Source: Mactra quadrangularis
Lineage: Eukaryota; Mollusca; Bivalvia; Venerida; Mactridae
DNA length: 64,000 bases
Direction: 5' to 3'
NCBI GenBank assembly: GCA_025267735.1
Contig: CM046303.1
Location: 68,401,034-68,465,033 of the forward strand
The position numbers were made by a program, and so were the translations under genes. The notes beneath the pieces were generated by a model. It searched no databases, was not told the DNA's origin, and worked only from the letters and a program-made list of their open reading frames with translations. Shown piece after piece: positions 25,500 through 37,859 of the stretch (positions are counted from its first letter, which is position 1; every line of letters starts with the position of its first letter).

Positions 25500-27640
25500 A
25501 TATCATGACCTAATACATCATAATATAGCTTCTATATAAGTGTCTAGACGTAGTCCTAACATTAAACACGAAACTGTATTCAAGACGCTGGATTGTAGTA
25601 CTCACATTGTACAAATGTATTATGTGTTATTAAAAATTCTCCGGTAAACGTCAATATGATCCCTTGACTATAAATGTTAAGTCCTATCAGCACAATAATG
25701 CAAATCGAAATAAAAACATTCAAACATAGATTCTGTAATCGGAAAATACAATAAATAAGCATGCATTATTAAATTGACAGATTATTAATGACAAGTATAC
25801 GAAAATACGTGGAAGTTATTATGGCGCTTCTGTATGACCTCATCAGTGGATGTCGTGAACGTAAATGAATTTTAAAGAAATTTTGAAACTCATCGTTTAC
25901 CTCTTTCTAATCGATCAATATACGATCTAATCGGGAAGTCAAATTATACATTTCAACATAAAAAATACTTACTTCGAAGTTATTTCTGTTCAAAATGATT
26001 TCAGTGAAGACTTGTTTCATGGACACATTTGTTTTGCTAGTCTGATATCCAAATCGACATCTATTATACGTTTGTCTGAAAATGAAATTGTTGTTAATAA
26101 ACTTTGTATACAAATAACAGATTTCTTAGAAAACCTTAGCTTAAAACTATCTTAGCAACGTACAAATTATAAATAACTATTTTAAGACATTAGATGCATA
26201 TTTTGTGGACAGGAAAATGAAAAGAGCGGCTTTAATTACGTGAAAAGTACTTCAAACTGAATCCATGATATGTATGTACGCTTACTTTTTTGTATTGCAA
26301 ATTGAAAGTACATTGAAACAGAATATAGTTTCCAATACTTAAATCAATATATATTATCACAATATGTGTAAGGTATAGTCTTGTAATAGAAAAACTCATT
26401 CCAAATTACATTTAACAATACCTAAAATGGTGTTGATTATACATTAGCAACGTAATTAAATGCATGAGTATATGATAGAAATAGAATCTCCTTTTTAAGG
26501 AATGGAAATCTTATCAAAGGTAAAATTATGAAGCAAAATGTTTAAAATTTTAATTGTATCTCTCTAATGTATGTTATATATTACTAAATTTGCGGCTGTA
26601 AGATGTCATGTTTTCTGTAAATGAATATGCCTTAAAATGGCGGCTTTAATATTCAATAACCTCGTTTTTCTCCTTGTTTTACAATTACAATTTCTGCAGC
26701 TCAATAAAAGCAAGTGATGCTCTATTTGCATTGTTTTCTAGCAACGTGTACTGTATTTTAACCTAAATATAGAATGCTGTACCAATTCCAAAACATCGCC
26801 TCATCCTGGTTGAAACAGATTTGTTGTCCATTTAAACCATGAAACAATGATATAAATGTAAAATGTATCTCAAAATATGATTATGCCAGTTATATATATT
26901 TAAAAAGCCTTTGAACAACGGGCCTAAATAGGTTGTTTTTTTTTGGGGGGGGGGGGTTACGGCGCTACAAAACGGAAAGGTTATTTTGCGCCTAAACGGG
27001 CCTAAATATAACATTTAATATAAAATATATGTGCATACATGTATGAGTCGATAATATATTGGTTGTATTATAACTAAGGTTTTTGTAAAAGTAACGCTTC
27101 GTATAAAGGCAATTATATACAAATTACCTAAGACACTTACTAAACGTTACGAATTTTATAATTACATATATACCGCCAAGTTGTTTAAAGTTAAATTAAA
27201 CGTAAGGCCTTAGCAAAATTATTGAGCAATGTTTTTAGATTTTCATTAACCATTTGTTTGCAATTAGACATTTCCGATGTTAGTTTTTGTTTTTGCTACA
27301 TATTCTTACATCATGCTTTGATTATCTTTGTAATGTATCATATTATTAAGTATTTTAAATACTAAATATGTATTCAAACACATAAATTATCTTAGGTCAC
27401 CAGACGAAACATTTAGAGTAGTTAAATACATAGTTTACCTTGGAAAAAATAAACACCATCATGCTAAAGTCACGAATTAGAGCGCCAATCAAATATGTAA
27501 GAAAGTGATTATTTTGCTAATGTATTCCTTAAATGACCATTTACAAACGTTGAACAATCTTAAATATACTGATTCGGACAATCACATGCATATAGGTAGT
27601 TTTATAATCACGGATTTCTGTTTTAAAAACTTCTATGTGA
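25500..27640. other. A+T-rich non-coding DNA, no gene seen
   Basis: Only short chance frames occur here. The notable feature is a homopolymer junction of nine T followed by twelve G at 26936-26956. It is flanked by two copies of CGGGCCTAAATA, at about 26919 and 26998. Confidence 0.55.
26936..26956. repeat. T9-G12 homopolymer junction
   Basis: Nine consecutive T are followed directly by twelve consecutive G, which is conspicuous in DNA this A+T-rich. It could be a genuine simple repeat or an assembly-length artefact. CGGGCCTAAATA lies on both sides at a distance of tens of bases. Confidence 0.9.
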
Positions 27641-28255
27641 TACAGATTGTCCCATAAAAGATAAACGAACAAGACAAGAACCATACTTCCCTTAATAGCA
27701 CGTATCCATATAAACGTTCCGCATGTAAAAACCTAATCCAGAAGTAAACAGGAAAAACAAATGATAAAAAAAACTTTTCAATCCAAAACATAGTGTTTAA
27801 AACAAGCAAACACAAAATCATTATTTGGATAGCATTATACTGGAAGCTTTGCGTGACTAGTTGGATGATTTGCATCCAAATACGGCCAATCTTCTTTTCC
27901 CAATATGATGCCACTATCACCTTATAGATCATTAAGTTCTGTCAGTATTTCACATAAAAAGGGTTTAAACTTAATGTTAATGAAATTAAAGTAGGAATCA
28001 GGGCGTGAAGACAGTAAATTGAAACTAATATTACAAGTATTGAAGTGTTATTGATTTGGAAGATGTTAAAGTAGTTAGTCAGTGATAAATGATACAAAGT
28101 ACTTAACACTATGAAAATGTAGTATTAAAACATTCTAGAAACAACCATAGTAAAACAAAAGGGACCTCTACAAAGCATTCAACGAGGAGGATATCTTCAG
28201 ATTTTAAACTTTTGTTATAAAAGGGATACCATAAACAAATAACGAAAAGAATTAT
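27640..28255 (-). repeat. Repeat family E, copy 2, with the longest minus-strand frame
   Basis: This copy is homologous in two blocks to 17960-18560. The lower block also matches 31530-31850 and 34675-34990. On the minus strand 27932-27633 is open for 99 codons. It contains VASYWEKKIGRIWMQIIQL, several hydrophobic stretches that could span a membrane, and ends near LLREVWFLSCSF. The upper block (28131-28250) has another minus-strand reading with CLWYPFYNKS. The other copies read related peptides but carry stops. It could be a fragment of an amplified membrane-protein gene or simply a non-coding repeat that is open by chance here. I recognise no family. Confidence 0.55.
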
Positions 28256-28649
28256 CAGCCGCTATGAACGAAATCAATATTCACTCGACGCATCCATATC
28301 TTTAATATTCCATCAGTTGTTTTATTTTGTCTATCCTATGATAATACAACTATAAATGTGATATATATGCATCATAATGACTCAAGCCAGACTGAGAAGT
28401 GTATATATGATAAATTAACTGTAAACGTGATTATATAACATCAGTATGGCTTTCATACATCTGGATAGCTATATAAACAATATATTACAAAGACTCATCA
28501 GAACGGATGTTTTAAAGTGTTTTGTCAACTCAGATGTCTACGTTTGATTTGTATTGTTTCAGGGAAGAACACATACCAACATTTATACTTATCTATTGTA
28601 TCGCGATGATAAATTGGTATTTAAATGTATTTGTAATTATTCTCTTTAC

Positions 28650-28760
28650 AGGGCTCGACATCAATTTTTAAAATAACTGGCCCGGTTGGACAAGCAGCTA
28701 TATATTTTACTTGCCTGAACCTGATGTTTACTACCTGTTAAGAAATTGCCAAAACCCAAA
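28650..28760 (+). repeat. Possible dispersed repeat fragment (GGGCTCGACA type)
   Basis: The sequence begins AGGGCTCGACATCAATTTTT and continues with TGGCCCGGTTGGACAAGCAG and TTTTACTTGCC. I recall similar GGGCTCGACATTAA...CTTGCCC sequence as a widespread animal repeat, but I cannot verify this. Weakly similar sequence in the opposite orientation may lie at about 46940-47020 and 53560-53630. Confidence 0.3.
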
Positions 28761-28829
28761 TTAAAATTGTCAGAGACAATTGTTCGACCTCGATATCACG
28801 CCCTGTGCTGTTACGAGACGTTTGCTTAC

Positions 28830-29120
28830 ATTTAGCGGTACGTCGAAAATATTTAAAACGATATCGTATTTATGAGCGTATTAAGTAATAAAAGCAAACT
28901 AACACGTTATTAAATCTTTGCAAATAAAGCTCGAGCCAATGTTTTTTCTATTTGCTGTTCTAAACAAAAATACACAACTAGAATGTTGATTTTTTCTTTT
29001 TTTTGTGTATGCGCAAATTGTTAAGAAAGTATTTTATTCCGATGTATCACGCTGTCCTATTTTAAAAGTCTGCATTTTATAAGACTTGAGGAGTTACCAC
29101 TATGATAATCCAATCCCTTT
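28830..29120. other. Unassigned A+T-rich spacer
   Basis: I see no gene or repeat before the left edge of the 3.13-kb tandem duplication. Confidence 0.5.
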
Positions 29121-29121
29121 A

Positions 29122-32100
29122 GCTTCCTTGACTTTTTGTAGTCTCCTACTATGTTTTTTCATAATTATCCAATGACCACACAGTCAGGTAAGAATCAATT
29201 GTCTGTCATGAATTCAGTGTGACAAACTTAAAAAACAATTCGTTATTCAATGCTCTCAGTGCTTTGATTGTAATAATGCGGTTATTGAAATCTTGCCTAT
29301 ACGTAACACAAAAGGAACATATTGAAAATTATCTGCTAAAAATATAATCTGATTTATTTGTCTGATGTATGACAAATACCATTTGACTACAATCTATAAG
29401 AAGATGGGTTATATATAAGAGTCAAAAACAGATATAACACATATTAACTTGTCTGACAAAATCAGAATCTTTTATACTTATGTCAATTAAAACTGTATGT
29501 AAATCGGTTTTGCAGGGTCGGCTTGATTAAATGAAAATTGTATAACCATTTGCTCCTGATGTTTTTTTTGGTGTGAAGTACTTTGATATTTCTGAATATA
29601 ATTGTCAATGATTACAGAATCCTTTACTAATAAATCTAATCAAGTTAAGCAATTAGTTAAATTGGACAAGTTCAGACCTATTAACTAAAAACAACTCAAA
29701 GTTAGTGGCATTTTCGCATCGAATGTTCAGTGTTTAGTTACTCAAGTTTATATACAAAATATCGTTCCACTAAAAAGAAATTAAAAATAATATAGGTTAC
29801 AGCAACCCAAAACCATTTGATTTTATGAACTCTATTACATCATTACGCAAGACCCATAGCTTTTGAATTCCGTTTTAAACGTGTATTCCATGATAACGTT
29901 TTTAAACAGGAATAAGAAACAATTTATGGCGACATATATAGGCATTGCATTCCATTGCACTATCAATACTCATTTGATTCGAGTTATAAATAAATGGCGC
30001 AAATTTCGAAAGTGGCATGTTTCAAAATTAAACAATTCACAATGTAGAATAGCACAATGTTTTGCCACTTTTACTCAACGCAACAAGGCGCCGAGTTTTA
30101 TAAACATGATACTTGTTGAGCAGTTTTTAAACAAAAAACATAAGTTGTGAAATCGCGAATAATGCACGAGATAATATTTCAGATTACAATAATAAAACTT
30201 TTCTCCGTTCAGTAACACTTTAAGGTATTCCTGTGGGGGACACGCCAGAGCTGGTAAAACAATTTAAATACATTGGTACTTTAAAAGATGTCTAAAATGT
30301 CATATTCAAAATATGACAATGTTTTACGTATTATGCTTTAGGGATTTAATATGAAGCACATTACGTTATCTAAGCATTATAAAAGCAAATATTTATACAA
30401 AGGGGTTTTATAAGATAGAATTAAGAATATGTATCAGAAATAGCAAAAACTAAACAAAAAGACTTCCAACAACTAAAAGCTAACTCGGACACGATTTCAG
30501 ATGTTTTTAGTGTAAAAAAACACCGCACACAATTAACGAATCATAAACGTAAGGATTGTCCACCTAAAAAGGTACAGTAGCAAAACAATTGCCCAGTCAT
30601 ATACTTAGTGTAGACTTACTTCCTAATCGTCTTCTTGCTGAAGTGTAATGATTTCTTGATTAACCTAGTTGTTTTCTTTGACAGATTTTACGTATCAGCA
30701 TTATGTACAACACTAACCTAAATCAAATAAAGACATATAACACATGTGTTAACAACATAGAAACAATGTTCAATGTCAATTTAGGGTTCCAAGTACATAC
30801 AGGTTGAATTTAGCACTACCATAAATATGTTAAGCAACCTCCGTAGTCTATATATAAAGCAACTCCTTTTAGATCGTGGGTTCAACAATAACCGATCGCT
30901 AGCATGGTTTGAAATAGTCTCCCGGAAAGGATATCAATGAAATGTATGTTTCAAAGGACAAAGACTTTATAAATCGGGTGAACACAAAACATTATAACAC
31001 CCATATTAGTATAACTTATTAATACGATTATGTTCTATCCAATTTGTCAAAAATGTAAAAAAGTATTGAAGTTCTGAAGTTTAAATAAAAATTGAATAAT
31101 GTTATGTAAAAGATTCAGTTATGACTTAAAAAACAACAACCATGTTTAGTATGCTAATTGTTCCCTGTAATGTTTAACATACCTTCATATTGTATTGTAT
31201 TTGAAAGCAGTTCGTATTTATAAAAGTAGATATTTAATATTTCGAACTAATAGGTTGATCGGACATTTTTTTTATTTAGCAAGCGTTTGAAAAATTTCAA
31301 AATAATAATAAGACTATTATAAATTAAAAAGAACAATACAACATGTATAAATTCTATTCAAGAATACATTTAAATAAATACGATCAATGAATGAAACTAT
31401 AAATAACTTTAATTGTATAGTAATCATGATTGGTTAAATTTAGCTTAATAATGTATTTAGCAGTTTTGATGTTTTATAAATCTAAAAATTTTGAAAAGTT
31501 TTGTCTTCCTCTTAATCATTTAAAAAAAACGAAAGAATAACTATACTTCCCTCAGCAAAAACTATCCACTATGTTACAAAAATCAAATTCAGAAGTAAAA
31601 GGTTGATTCTAAAAGAATTTGTAATCCAAGTATCGATGAACGACATCAAACTAAAGCGTAGTATCATTGCAACAACAAAAGACAGGAAGTTTTACGTGAC
31701 TAGCCAGATGATTTGCAACCAGATAATGACAATTTTACTTTTCCAATATGATGCTTTTATCGCCCTATATACTGCGAGTTTCATGTCTTTAGTATATAAA
31801 TGTGGATTTAAACTGCATTTTGATGGCACAATCAAACGGAAGTCAGACCGTTAATTAGGTCTAAAATGATAACTTATCATGGGATAGATCATAGCTAGTA
31901 CTAGCGGAACAGTCCTAAAAGTAAACACTTTCCTCCAAAAATAAACCTTTTAGAACTTCAAAATCGTCAAACATCGATTGATTGTTTTTTACAATAACAA
32001 ACGTGGGCTTCATAGCAGAACTTTACTATATTTTTCAGATGATGTTACATTTAGCCACTTGTTAAACTAAAAATGAAAGGCAAAACTAAATAAAACCAAC

Positions 32101-32248
32101 CGCTACCATATTTTGTTTTGAATATTGTATTTTTTATGTTCAGTTTGTGTTTAAATCCTTTAAGTGTTGAATACACATTAAAATAGAATGCAGGATAGTA
32201 TTTAGTAGACAGGCTTATGTATGTTCACACATTTTTATTACAAAATCT
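29122..32248 (+). repeat. Tandem duplication of ~3.13 kb, copy A
   Basis: Copy A begins at TTCCTTGACTTTTTGTAGTC and runs head-to-tail into copy B. The junction is near 32248, where CAAAATCT is followed by TCCTGGACTTTTTGTAGTC. In a 180-bp sample (29881-30060) I count three substitutions and one 3-bp indel against copy B, so most of the unit is very similar. A block at about 31230-31680 is much more diverged. Copy A carries small indels relative to B that break the long plus-strand frame present in B, including an extra A near 29878 and near 30131 and a 2-bp difference near 30287. No gene is supported. Confidence 0.9.
31530..31854 (-). repeat. Repeat family E block in copy A
   Basis: This block is homologous to the lower block at 17960-18200 and 27660-27950. 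It shares ACTATACTTCCCTxA, GACAGGAAGTTTTACGTGAC, GATGATTTGCAACCAGATAA and TTTTCCAATATGATGC. The minus-strand reading contains KASYWKSKIVIIWLQIIWLV and then a stop. The plus strand is also open for 83 codons (31603-31854). Copy B keeps that frame, but the frame is not kept at 27.8 kb, so it is probably a shadow. Confidence 0.6.
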
Positions 32249-32962
32249 TCCTGGACTTTTTGTAGTCTTCTACTATGTTTTTTCATAATTATCCAATGAC
32301 CACACAGTCAAGTAAAAATCAATTGTCTGTCATGAATTAAGTGTGACAAACTTTAAAAACAATTCTTTATTCAATGCTCTCAGTGCTTTGATTGTAATAA
32401 TGCGGTTATTGAAATCTTACCTATACGTAACACAAGAGGTAAGTATTGAAAATTATCTGCTAAAAATATAATCTGATTTATTAGTCTGATGTATGAAAAA
32501 TACCATTTGACTACAATCTATAAGAGGATGGGTTATATATAAGAGTCAAAAACAGATATAACACATATTAACTTGTCTGACAAAATCAGAATCTTTTATA
32601 CTTATGTCAATTAAAACTGTATGTAAATCGGTTTTGCAGGGTCGGCTTGATTAAATGAAAATTGTATAACCATTTGCTCCTGATGTTTTTCTTGGTGTGA
32701 AATCTTTCAAGTACTATGAGATTTCTGAATATTATTGTAAATGATTACAGAATCCTTTACTAATAAATCTAATCAAGTTAAGCAATTAGTAAAATTGGAC
32801 AAGTTCAGACCTATAAACTAGAAACAACTCAAAGTTAGTGGCATTTTCGCATTGAATGTTCAGTGTTTAGTTACTCAAATTCATATACAAAAAATCGTTC
32901 CACTAAAAAGAAATTAAAAAGAATATAGGTTACAGCAACCCCAAACCCATTTGATTTTATGA

Positions 32963-33550
32963 ACTCTATTACATCATTATGCAAGACCCATAGCTTTTGA
33001 ATTCCGTTTTAACGTGTATTCCATGATAACGTTTTTAAACAGGAATAAGAAACAATTATTTATGGCGACATATATAGGCATTGCATTCCATTGCACTATC
33101 AATACTGATTTGATTCGAGTAATAAATAAATGGCGCAAATTTCGAAAGTGGCATGTTTCAAAATTAAACAATTCACAATGTAGAATAACACAATGTTTTG
33201 CCACTTTTACTCAACGCAACAAGGCGCCGAGTTTTATAAACATGATACTTGTTGAGCAGTTTTTAAACAAAAACATAAGTTGTGAAATCGCGAATAATGC
33301 ACGAGATAATATTTCAGATTACAATAATAAAACTTTTCTCCGTTCAGTAACACTTTAAGGTATTCCTGTGGGGGACACGCCAGAGCTGGTAAAACAATTT
33401 AAATACATTGGTACTTTAAAAGATGTGTCTAAAATGTCATATTCAAAATATGACAATGTTTTACGTATTATGCTTTATGGATTTAATATGAAGCACATTA
33501 CGTTATCTAAGCATTATAAAAGCAAATATTTATACAAAGGGGTTTTATAA
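32963..33550 (+). pseudogene. Long frame with one internal stop, unknown
   Basis: In copy B one frame runs from just after a TGA at 32960-32962 to 33550 and is interrupted only by a TAA at 33356-33358, so about 195 codons carry one stop. The reading is lysine- and asparagine-rich, contains INKWRKFRKWHVSKLNN and later DTPELVKQFKYIGTLKDV, and shows no motif I can assign. In copy A the same sequence has several indels that shift the frame. It could be a decayed coding exon or a chance frame in repetitive DNA. The lack of frame conservation between two otherwise very similar copies argues against current function. Confidence 0.3.
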
Positions 33551-34674
33551 GAAAGAATTAAGAATATGTATCAGAAATAGCAAAAACCAAACAAAAAGAC
33601 TTCCAACAACTAAAAGCTAACTCGGACACGATTTCAGATGTTTTTAGTGTAAAAAAACACCGCACACAATTAACGAATCATAAACGTAAGGATTGTCCAC
33701 CTAAAAAGGTACAGTAGCAAAACAATTGCCCAGTCATATACTAAATGTAGACTTACTTCTTAATCGTCTTCTTGCTGAAGTGTAATGATTTCTTGATTAA
33801 CCTAGTTGTTTTCCTTGACAGGTTTTACGTATCAGTATTATGTACAACACTAATCTGAATCAAATAAAGACATATAACACATGTGTTAACAACATAGAAA
33901 AAATGTTCAATGTCAATTTAGGGTTCCAAGTACATACAGGTTGAATTTAGCACTATCATAAATATGTTAAGCAACCTCCGTAGTCTATATATAAAGCAAC
34001 TCCTTTAAGATCGTGGGTTAAACAATAACCGACCGCTAGCATGGTTTGAAATAGTCTCCCGGAAAGGATATCAATGAACTGTATGTTTCAAAGGACAAAG
34101 ACTTTATAAATCGGGTGAACACAAAACATTAAAACACCCATATTAGTATAACTTATTAATACGATTATGTTCTATCCAATTTGTCAAAAATGTAAAAAAA
34201 GTATTGAAGTTCTGAAGTTTAAATAAAATTGTATCATGTTATGTAAAAGATTCAGTTATGACTTAAAAACCAACAACCATGTTTAGTATGCTAATTGTTC
34301 CCTGTAATGTTTAACATACCTTCATATTGTAGTGTACTTGAAAGCTGTTCGTATTTTTTAAAAAAGGTATTTAATATTTCAAACTACGTAATATATTTAT
34401 CAGACTATTCTTTATTTTGCAAGCGTAAGTAAAAGTTCAAAATGATATTATGACAAATATATTAACAAGGAAAATACAAACATGCATAAATTTTATTCTG
34501 GAATACATTTAAATAAAAACGACCAATGAATGAATATATAAATAACTTTAATTGTACAGTATTTATGATTGGATGAATTTAACGTATGAATGTATTTAGC
34601 AGTTTTAATGTTTTATAAATCTGAAAACTGTTCCATTGAAAAGTTTTTCTTTGTCTTATTTTTTTAAACAATAT

Positions 34675-34993
34675 AATAACTATACTTCCCTCAGCAAAAA
34701 CTATCCACTATGTTACAAAAATCAAATTTAGAAATAAAAAGTTGATTCTTAACGAATTTGTAATCCAAGTATCGACGATCAACATCAGACTAAAACGGAG
34801 TATCATTGTGACAACAAAAGACAGGAAGTTTTACGTGACTAGCCAGATGATTTGCAACCAGATAATGACAATTTTACTTTTCCAATATGATGCTTTTATC
34901 GCCCTATATACAGCGAGTTTCATGTCTTTAGTATATAAATGTGGATTTAAACTGCATTTTGATGGCACAATCAAACGGAAGTCAGACCGTTAA
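34675..34993 (-). repeat. Repeat family E block in copy B
   Basis: This is the counterpart of 31530-31854 within the second tandem unit. The part right of about 34820 is nearly identical to copy A, whereas the part left of it is clearly more diverged. The similarity breakpoint therefore falls inside this block. Confidence 0.6.
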
Positions 34994-35385
34994 TTAGGTC
35001 TAAAATGATAACTTATCATGGGATAGATCATAGCTAGTACTAGCGGAACAGTCCTAAAAGTAAACACTTTCCTCCAAAAATAAACCTTTTAGAACTTCAA
35101 AATCGTCAAACATCGATTGATTGTTTTTACAATAACAAACGTGGTCTTCATAGCAGAACTTTACTATATTTTTCAGATGATGTTACATTTAGCCACTTGT
35201 TAAACAAAAAATGAAAGGCAAAACTAAATAAAAGCAACCGCTACCATATTTTGTTTTGAATATTGTAATTTTTATGTTCATTTTGTGTTTAAATCCTTTA
35301 AGTGTTGAATACAAATTAAAATAGAATGCAGGATAGTATTTAGTAGACAGGCTTATGTATGTTCACACATTTTTATTACAAAATC

Positions 35386-37680
35386 TACTTTAATGTTGTT
35401 GTTTTTTTTGGATAACTTAATGGATGTTTAAATCTGGAGAATTTATGACAGAATGAACTTTAGGTAGCCAGGTATTTTCATGATGACTGACACACTAGAT
35501 ATGTGGTTAATATCTTTTGTTGTGTAACTAAATCGATTTATGTCAAAATATTCAGATTACAAAGTTTTACGTATTTCCGCATAGAAAAAGGTATGCAAGC
35601 AGGTAATGTTCTGTTACGTTGATAAATCATAAAAATCACGACAATTACCGAAACAGCTCTTGTCGTATTCGGATTCAATAAACATTTAAAGATTCACGTT
35701 ACACAACTTTTTAGAATGACAATCATTAGCAGCTAGAATTATTTACAAAACTACCTTTATGGGAAAAATATTTATCATGAGACTGAGTTATTATAATATG
35801 AGTGACAATAGAATAAACGTTTTAGCTACTGAACTCATATTATAAGCCATTTACTCCTATAGGGCGTCTACTGTTCTGCTATTTGGACAAAAAGTCAAAC
35901 TCTGATATAAATTGATCACACTATCGTGACGCGAGATGCTTTAGTTAAAACAACAAAAACTACATTATTATCTAACACGGAAACTGACATTTCTCTATAA
36001 TTTCTGTGGTTGGAATGCAAGTGTATAATTCGTAATTTCATTTGCAGACTATCTTCTAACTAGAATTGCATTTGACGTTTGAAACAATACAATTTATGCA
36101 GGCTTTAAACTAAATTATAAAAAGCTATAATCAAAAACAGACTAAGAGGTGTGTATAAAAAATGCACGGTTATCAATTTTAATTTCTGTAACATATTTTT
36201 TTGAGAATAGCTAATGTAAAAACGTATAGTTACATTTTGTTATCTCTGCGTAAAAATATATAAACTGCATAGAAATTATATATATATAGCTATCATGCTC
36301 TCAGATACTTTAAAAAACGTTTTTACAAAGTACACGGTTCTTACTTTTGTATCCTTGGTTTGTTTTAACTGATTTCAACAATTACATTAAACTATAATTT
36401 AAAATTTAGATTAACACCTGTGACAAAATGGGTAGTAAGTAACAAATCATTTTATAAAAATATTCTTGTATTTACTAAATTGAGTTTACAAATCATAAAA
36501 ACAATGGTTTTGATTACTATGATATAATACTTTTTTCAATCAATGTCACATGGAAATTAGGCTTTCATTAAAAAGTTCAGTAATTACATTTTGCAATTTT
36601 ACGTATCGGTGTCGTTTTTGTCTTGATTGTTTTGAAGACAATTTCCATCTATTTTATGTTCGTTATAACAGACACATGTGTCGCTTCTTCGTAATTAGCC
36701 TAATTGAATGTTTTCAGATTGATTTACAATTTTAAAGCACGCATTTGGTAAAAAAGGTTGATTACTTTTGTATTTTTATTCAACGGGAGTTTACGTTAAT
36801 TATAAAAAGTTTTGACAGGTAATTATAATTAGCCATTAAAAGCACATGATGCTTTTAATTACCGACATTAACAAAGAATAAACATTTTTATAACGTAAAG
36901 CAGATCACGTATTGAGAATGAATGTAACTAAGGACAACTTTGTAGTTATCAAGAAACATTCCTTCAAGTTGTTTTTTATAAGAATAGAACATTGAGTTAT
37001 GCATCGTACTGCATTTGAATTTGTAAAAATCAAATGTCAAATTTGTAATTTTTTTCTATAGAAGTACATATTGTCATTAAAATATCAATTTATAAATTAA
37101 AATATATCAAAAACATGTTTTTTATAAAATGCCTATAAACGGAGATCGTAAACAAATTCTGAATATCAATAGTAAACAAAACACTGAGCTTATTTTGAAA
37201 TATTGAGTAAAAATGTTTATTAAGACAATAATTTTGCATGAACGATTCTATAATGATAAATGATTATTTTGGTATAATTACCACGTTATTACGCAAATAC
37301 TATAAGTTATAAAACAATAATTCAATGTCACTATATCGTGAGGAAGTCAATGTTGACCATGCTATTAAATACACTAAAACAGCGTACGGAAATATATCAA
37401 AGACAGCAAAATCACATCCCACTCACACAGTGAAAAACACAGAAATAATATATTTTAGACTTTTAAACTGTCATGATAAAATTAGTCACATACAATCCAC
37501 TAAATCAAGAATCTTCACGGTATCTTCCTTCGTAAGGACTATGGCGTACCAATTAATACTTGCATTTTAAACCATGTTATAGGGAACACCAACCTAAAAA
37601 CTAGTCCCATCAAGTTCATGAAAGAACAAACAATTACACATTGTCTAATTCTCCCTCCTACCAATCATTTTTAATTATGT
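35386..37680. other. A+T-rich non-coding DNA, no gene seen
   Basis: Only chance frames are present (up to 81 codons, 37325-37570). A diverged copy of the short motif shared with family E lies at about 37387-37470 (ATATCAAAGACAGCAAAAT, followed by TTTTAGACTTTTAAACTG). Confidence 0.5.
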
Positions 37681-37685
37681 AGGGC

Positions 37686-37841
37686 AGTTGTCAATCACTG
37701 ACGGAAGTATGCGCTTAGTAGTTGGTTAACAGCTAGATCCAGAGATTTAGCCTTTCCAGGAGGAGTGAGTAGGTTGACTGACCGCCGTTATATGACCTAT
37801 ACAATGTGTTGCTACAGCGTTAAACCCAACAAAAACAAAAA
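37686..37841 (+). mobile_element. SINE 3' portion
   Basis: The block contains GATCCAGAGATTTAGCC, GAGTGAGTAGGTTGACTGAC and the tail GCCGTTATATGACCTATAC, then TGTGTTGCTACAGCGTTAAA, ending in CCCAACAAAAACAAAAAC. The tail matches that of the full-length SINE at 52839-53133 (GCCGTGAAATGACCTAAATT, TGTGTTGATACGGCGTTAAC), while the part before the tail is different. The tRNA-like head is missing. I interpret it as the 3' portion of a 5'-truncated or diverged SINE. Confidence 0.75.
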
Positions 37842-37859
37842 CATAAAGTGCAGAAAAAG

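Larger units (their letters stand above)
32249..35385 (+). repeat. Tandem duplication of ~3.13 kb, copy B
   Basis: This is the second head-to-tail unit. It ends with TTTTTATTACAAAATCT at about 35385, the same sequence that ends copy A. Equivalent landmarks are offset by roughly 3.13-3.14 kb (29.88 versus 33.01 kb, 31.60 versus 34.74 kb). It includes a plus-strand frame that is nearly open from 32963 to 33550, and near its right end it contains a family E block (34675-34990). Confidence 0.9.

Noticed and set aside
31603..31854. 83-codon plus-strand frame conserved in the tandem copy at 34742-34993
   Set aside because: Conservation is expected because the two units are near-identical at the nucleotide level. 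More diverged copies at 18.1 and 27.8 kb do not keep the frame.
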